6,604 nt of DNA from assembly GCA_036276235.1 (NCBI GenBank), contig DATBDZ010000365.1, forward strand, positions 1 through 6,604. The letters run 5' to 3'. Shown one piece after another: positions 5,526-6,604 of this stretch. The notes under the pieces were generated by a model. The model ran no database searches. It was not told the DNA's origin and was given only the letters and a program-made list of their open reading frames with translations. Numbering within the stretch: the stretch's first letter is position 1; each line of letters opens with the position of its first letter. The stretch is from JANWHF01 sp036276235. GTDB lineage: Bacteria > Planctomycetota > Phycisphaerae > Tepidisphaerales > Tepidisphaeraceae. The translations under genes and the position numbers were made by a program.

Positions 5526-5550
5526 GGGCGAACACAAGGTTCGCCCCTAC
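5526..5550 (-). repeat. Single REP unit overlapping the 3' end of the binding-protein gene
   Basis: This fifth unit is identical to the other minus-oriented units. Its GTAG head (5550-5547) contains the TAG stop codon of the substrate-binding protein gene. No plus-oriented partner follows within that gene. Confidence 0.85.
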
Positions 5551-6551
5551 GGATTGCCGGCCCGCAGTCGGTCAATGATATGCGTGTCGATGAGATTGGC
5601 CAGATTCGCCGGGCGCGGCGCGAATCCGAGCTCAAATGCCCAGTTGCCCATCGTGCGGATCGTTTCTTCCAGCGGATCATCGGTGAACTTCACGCGCTTG
5701 AGCGATTGAGCCAACACGCCCTTTGGCAGCTTCTTGTTATTGAGGGCAAACAGCGCGGCATCAAGATCAGGAATATATTTCTGCGGATCCTGCTGCAATC
5801 GGACCGTCCATTTGTGATGCACGCGCAGCACCGCTTCAACGACTTCCGGATGACGCTCGAGAAACTCCGGCGTCGTGATGACCAGCGTCAACACAAATTC
5901 GCCGCCGGGCCAGAGGTCTTTTTCCTCGGCGATGACCGTGGCATCCGTTTCGACGACAAGCCGCGATCCCCACGGCTCCGGCGCCCAGGCGGCATCGATC
6001 TGATCGCGCTTCATCAAACCCGATTGCTCGGCGTTGGGAACCGGCCGCACATCCTGAGCGTTACCGTTTGGCAAATGCGTAATGAAATACCGGGCGGCGA
6101 TATCCTGCGTGTTCCCCGTCTGCGGCGTCGCGACGCGCTTGCCGGCAAGGTCCTGCATCGATTTGACGCCCGATCCTTTTCGCGCGACGATGACGACGCC
6201 GTTGGCCGCCGCGCCGCTGAGGATGCGGATGCCCTGGCCGCGCGTTTTCTGATGGGCATTGAGCGCGGGGCCGGGGCCGACGTAGCCGATGTCTATTTCG
6301 CCGGCGAGCACCGCCTCAATGAGCGATGGCCCGGCGTTGAAGACCTGCGGCACAAGCTTCGAGGGTTTGATTGCGTCGGCAAATTCGCCCGATGCGACGC
6401 CGAGCACCGCCTGCGCGTGCGTGAGATTGGCGAAGTACCCAATCCGCACCTCCGCCGGCGGCTGATGCGGCGGATCCGGCCGGCCGCAGCCAATGAGCGA
6501 CAGGGTGGCAAGCAGCCAAAGCCCGAAGATGGTCAAGTGCTTAATCAGCAA
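5547..6551 (-). CDS. Lipoprotein substrate-binding protein of the SsuA/TauA (NMT1) family
   Basis: The 334-residue product starts with a lipoprotein signal: a hydrophobic stretch (6-20) and lipobox L19-I20-G21-C22, so it should be anchored to a membrane by a lipidated Cys22. The rest has the type II periplasmic-binding fold of the nitrate/sulfonate/bicarbonate group. Family motifs are IGYFANLTHAQA (37-48), FNAGPSLIEAVLAGEIDIGY (71-90), GKRVATPQTGNTQD (137-150) and IDAAWAPEPWGSRL (185-198). The ligand could be an aliphatic sulfonate, nitrate or another small anion; this cannot be decided here. No cognate NitT/TauT permease or ATPase is in the window, and the next gene is an exporter. The frame has no ATG upstream of the lipobox. 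TTG at 6551 or TTG at 6536 are the candidate starts, neither with a good Shine-Dalgarno. The TAG stop lies inside a REP unit. Confidence 0.9.
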   Translation of the reverse strand: MLIKHLTIFGLWLLATLSLIGCGRPDPPHQPPAEVRIGYFANLTHAQAVLGVASGEFADAIKPSKLVPQVFNAGPSLIEAVLAGEIDIGYVGPGPALNAHQKTRGQGIRILSGAAANGVVIVARKGSGVKSMQDLAGKRVATPQTGNTQDIAARYFITHLPNGNAQDVRPVPNAEQSGLMKRDQIDAAWAPEPWGSRLVVETDATVIAEEKDLWPGGEFVLTLVITTPEFLERHPEVVEAVLRVHHKWTVRLQQDPQKYIPDLDAALFALNNKKLPKGVLAQSLKRVKFTDDPLEETIRTMGNWAFELGFAPRPANLANLIDTHIIDRLRAGNP

Positions 6552-6563
6552 GTGAATAGCGCC

Positions 6564-6591
6564 AATTTAGACAATTCCTATCGGGGAACAA
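6564..6591 (-). promoter_or_regulatory. Weak candidate promoter for the substrate-binding protein
   Basis: On the minus strand TTGTTC (6591-6586) and TAAATT (6569-6564) are separated by 16 bp. The -10 element ends 12 bases before the TTG at 6551, so a transcript would have a leader of only a few bases. Weak match, offered only because the region is a divergent gap. Confidence 0.2.
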
Positions 6592-6604
6592 GGAGAGGCC
6601 GTGG
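6590..6604 (+). other. Possible ribosome binding site and GTG start of a divergent gene cut by the window end
   Basis: AAGGAG (6590-6595) lies five bases before GTG at 6601-6603 on the plus strand, divergent from the binding-protein gene. Only two bases or so of any coding sequence would be in the window, so it cannot be tested here. Confidence 0.3.

Larger units (their letters stand above)
5362..5550. repeat. BIME-like array of five REP-type palindromes
   Basis: Five 25-bp units occur at 5362-5386 (-), 5396-5420 (+), 5443-5467 (-), 5477-5501 (+) and 5526-5550 (-). Read 5' to 3', each has a GTAG head, an 8-base arm GGGYGAAC, a CTTGT loop and the matching arm GTTCRCCC. A 5' GTAG before a short imperfect hairpin is the hallmark of REP sequences mobilised by RAYT transposases (IS200/IS605-related). 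All minus-oriented units carry C:G at the variable pair, and all plus-oriented units carry T:A, like the two REP types of a BIME. Heads face each other across 9-bp spacers (ATCGCTTCC and ATCGCGCCC). Tail-side spacers of 22 and 24 bp share TGTTGCTCGCGC. The repeat period is 81-83 bp. No RAYT gene is in the window. The array fills most of the 242-bp gap between the binding-protein and ABC exporter genes. Confidence 0.88.

Noticed and set aside
5362..5550. Repeats with regular spacing that might be a CRISPR array
   Set aside because: The 25-bp units alternate in orientation and the spacers are short (9 or 22-24 bp) and similar to each other. CRISPR repeats are co-directional with unique, uniform-length spacers. 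No cas gene is present.
4811..5680. 289-residue open frame on the minus strand with repeated GEHKVHPYG-like segments
   Set aside because: It overlaps the ABC exporter and binding-protein genes out of frame. The apparent protein repeat is only the translated REP array.

Overview
The window is GC-rich bacterial DNA carrying seven recognisable genes and the start of a possible eighth. No rRNA, tRNA, CRISPR array or transposase gene is visible. Free-living environmental character is suggested by a PQQ-type beta-propeller protein, a glycine-rich exported protein, a DUF1569 protein and a lipoprotein binding protein. These are common in Planctomycetota and similar phyla (Verrucomicrobiota, Acidobacteriota). 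That assignment is tentative, because nothing in the window is a phylogenetic marker.

Plus strand, 1-1745: the 3' part of a beta-propeller protein, then a promoter-like sequence (894-922), a strong ribosome binding site, and a 256-residue exported Gly-rich protein of unknown function. A 16-bp hairpin with T-rich flanks on both sides (1784-1819) serves as a shared terminator for this gene and the convergent minus-strand genes.

Minus strand, read from 6551 down to 1827: a SsuA/TauA-like lipoprotein substrate-binding protein, a block of REP-like palindromes, a full-length ABC exporter half-transporter, an MNT nucleotidyltransferase/HEPN toxin-antitoxin pair, a remnant of the ABC exporter's 3' end, and a DUF1569 (DinB-like) protein. 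The spacing would allow readthrough from the ABC gene down to the terminator.

Two structures go beyond routine annotation. First, the MNT-HEPN pair lies between two 117-bp direct copies of the ABC exporter's last 38 codons plus stop (2509-2625 and 3361-3477). The copies differ at six positions, all synonymous, and the similarity stops exactly at the stop codon. The DUF1569 start codon lies one base after the remnant's stop. This looks like a toxin-antitoxin cassette placed at the 3' end of the ABC gene, with one copy completing the gene and the displaced original end left beside its old neighbour. Second, 5362-5550 holds five 25-bp REP-like units with a GTAG head and a short hairpin, in alternating orientation. 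The two orientations differ only by a compensatory base-pair swap, which is the architecture of a BIME. The last unit supplies the stop codon of the binding-protein gene.
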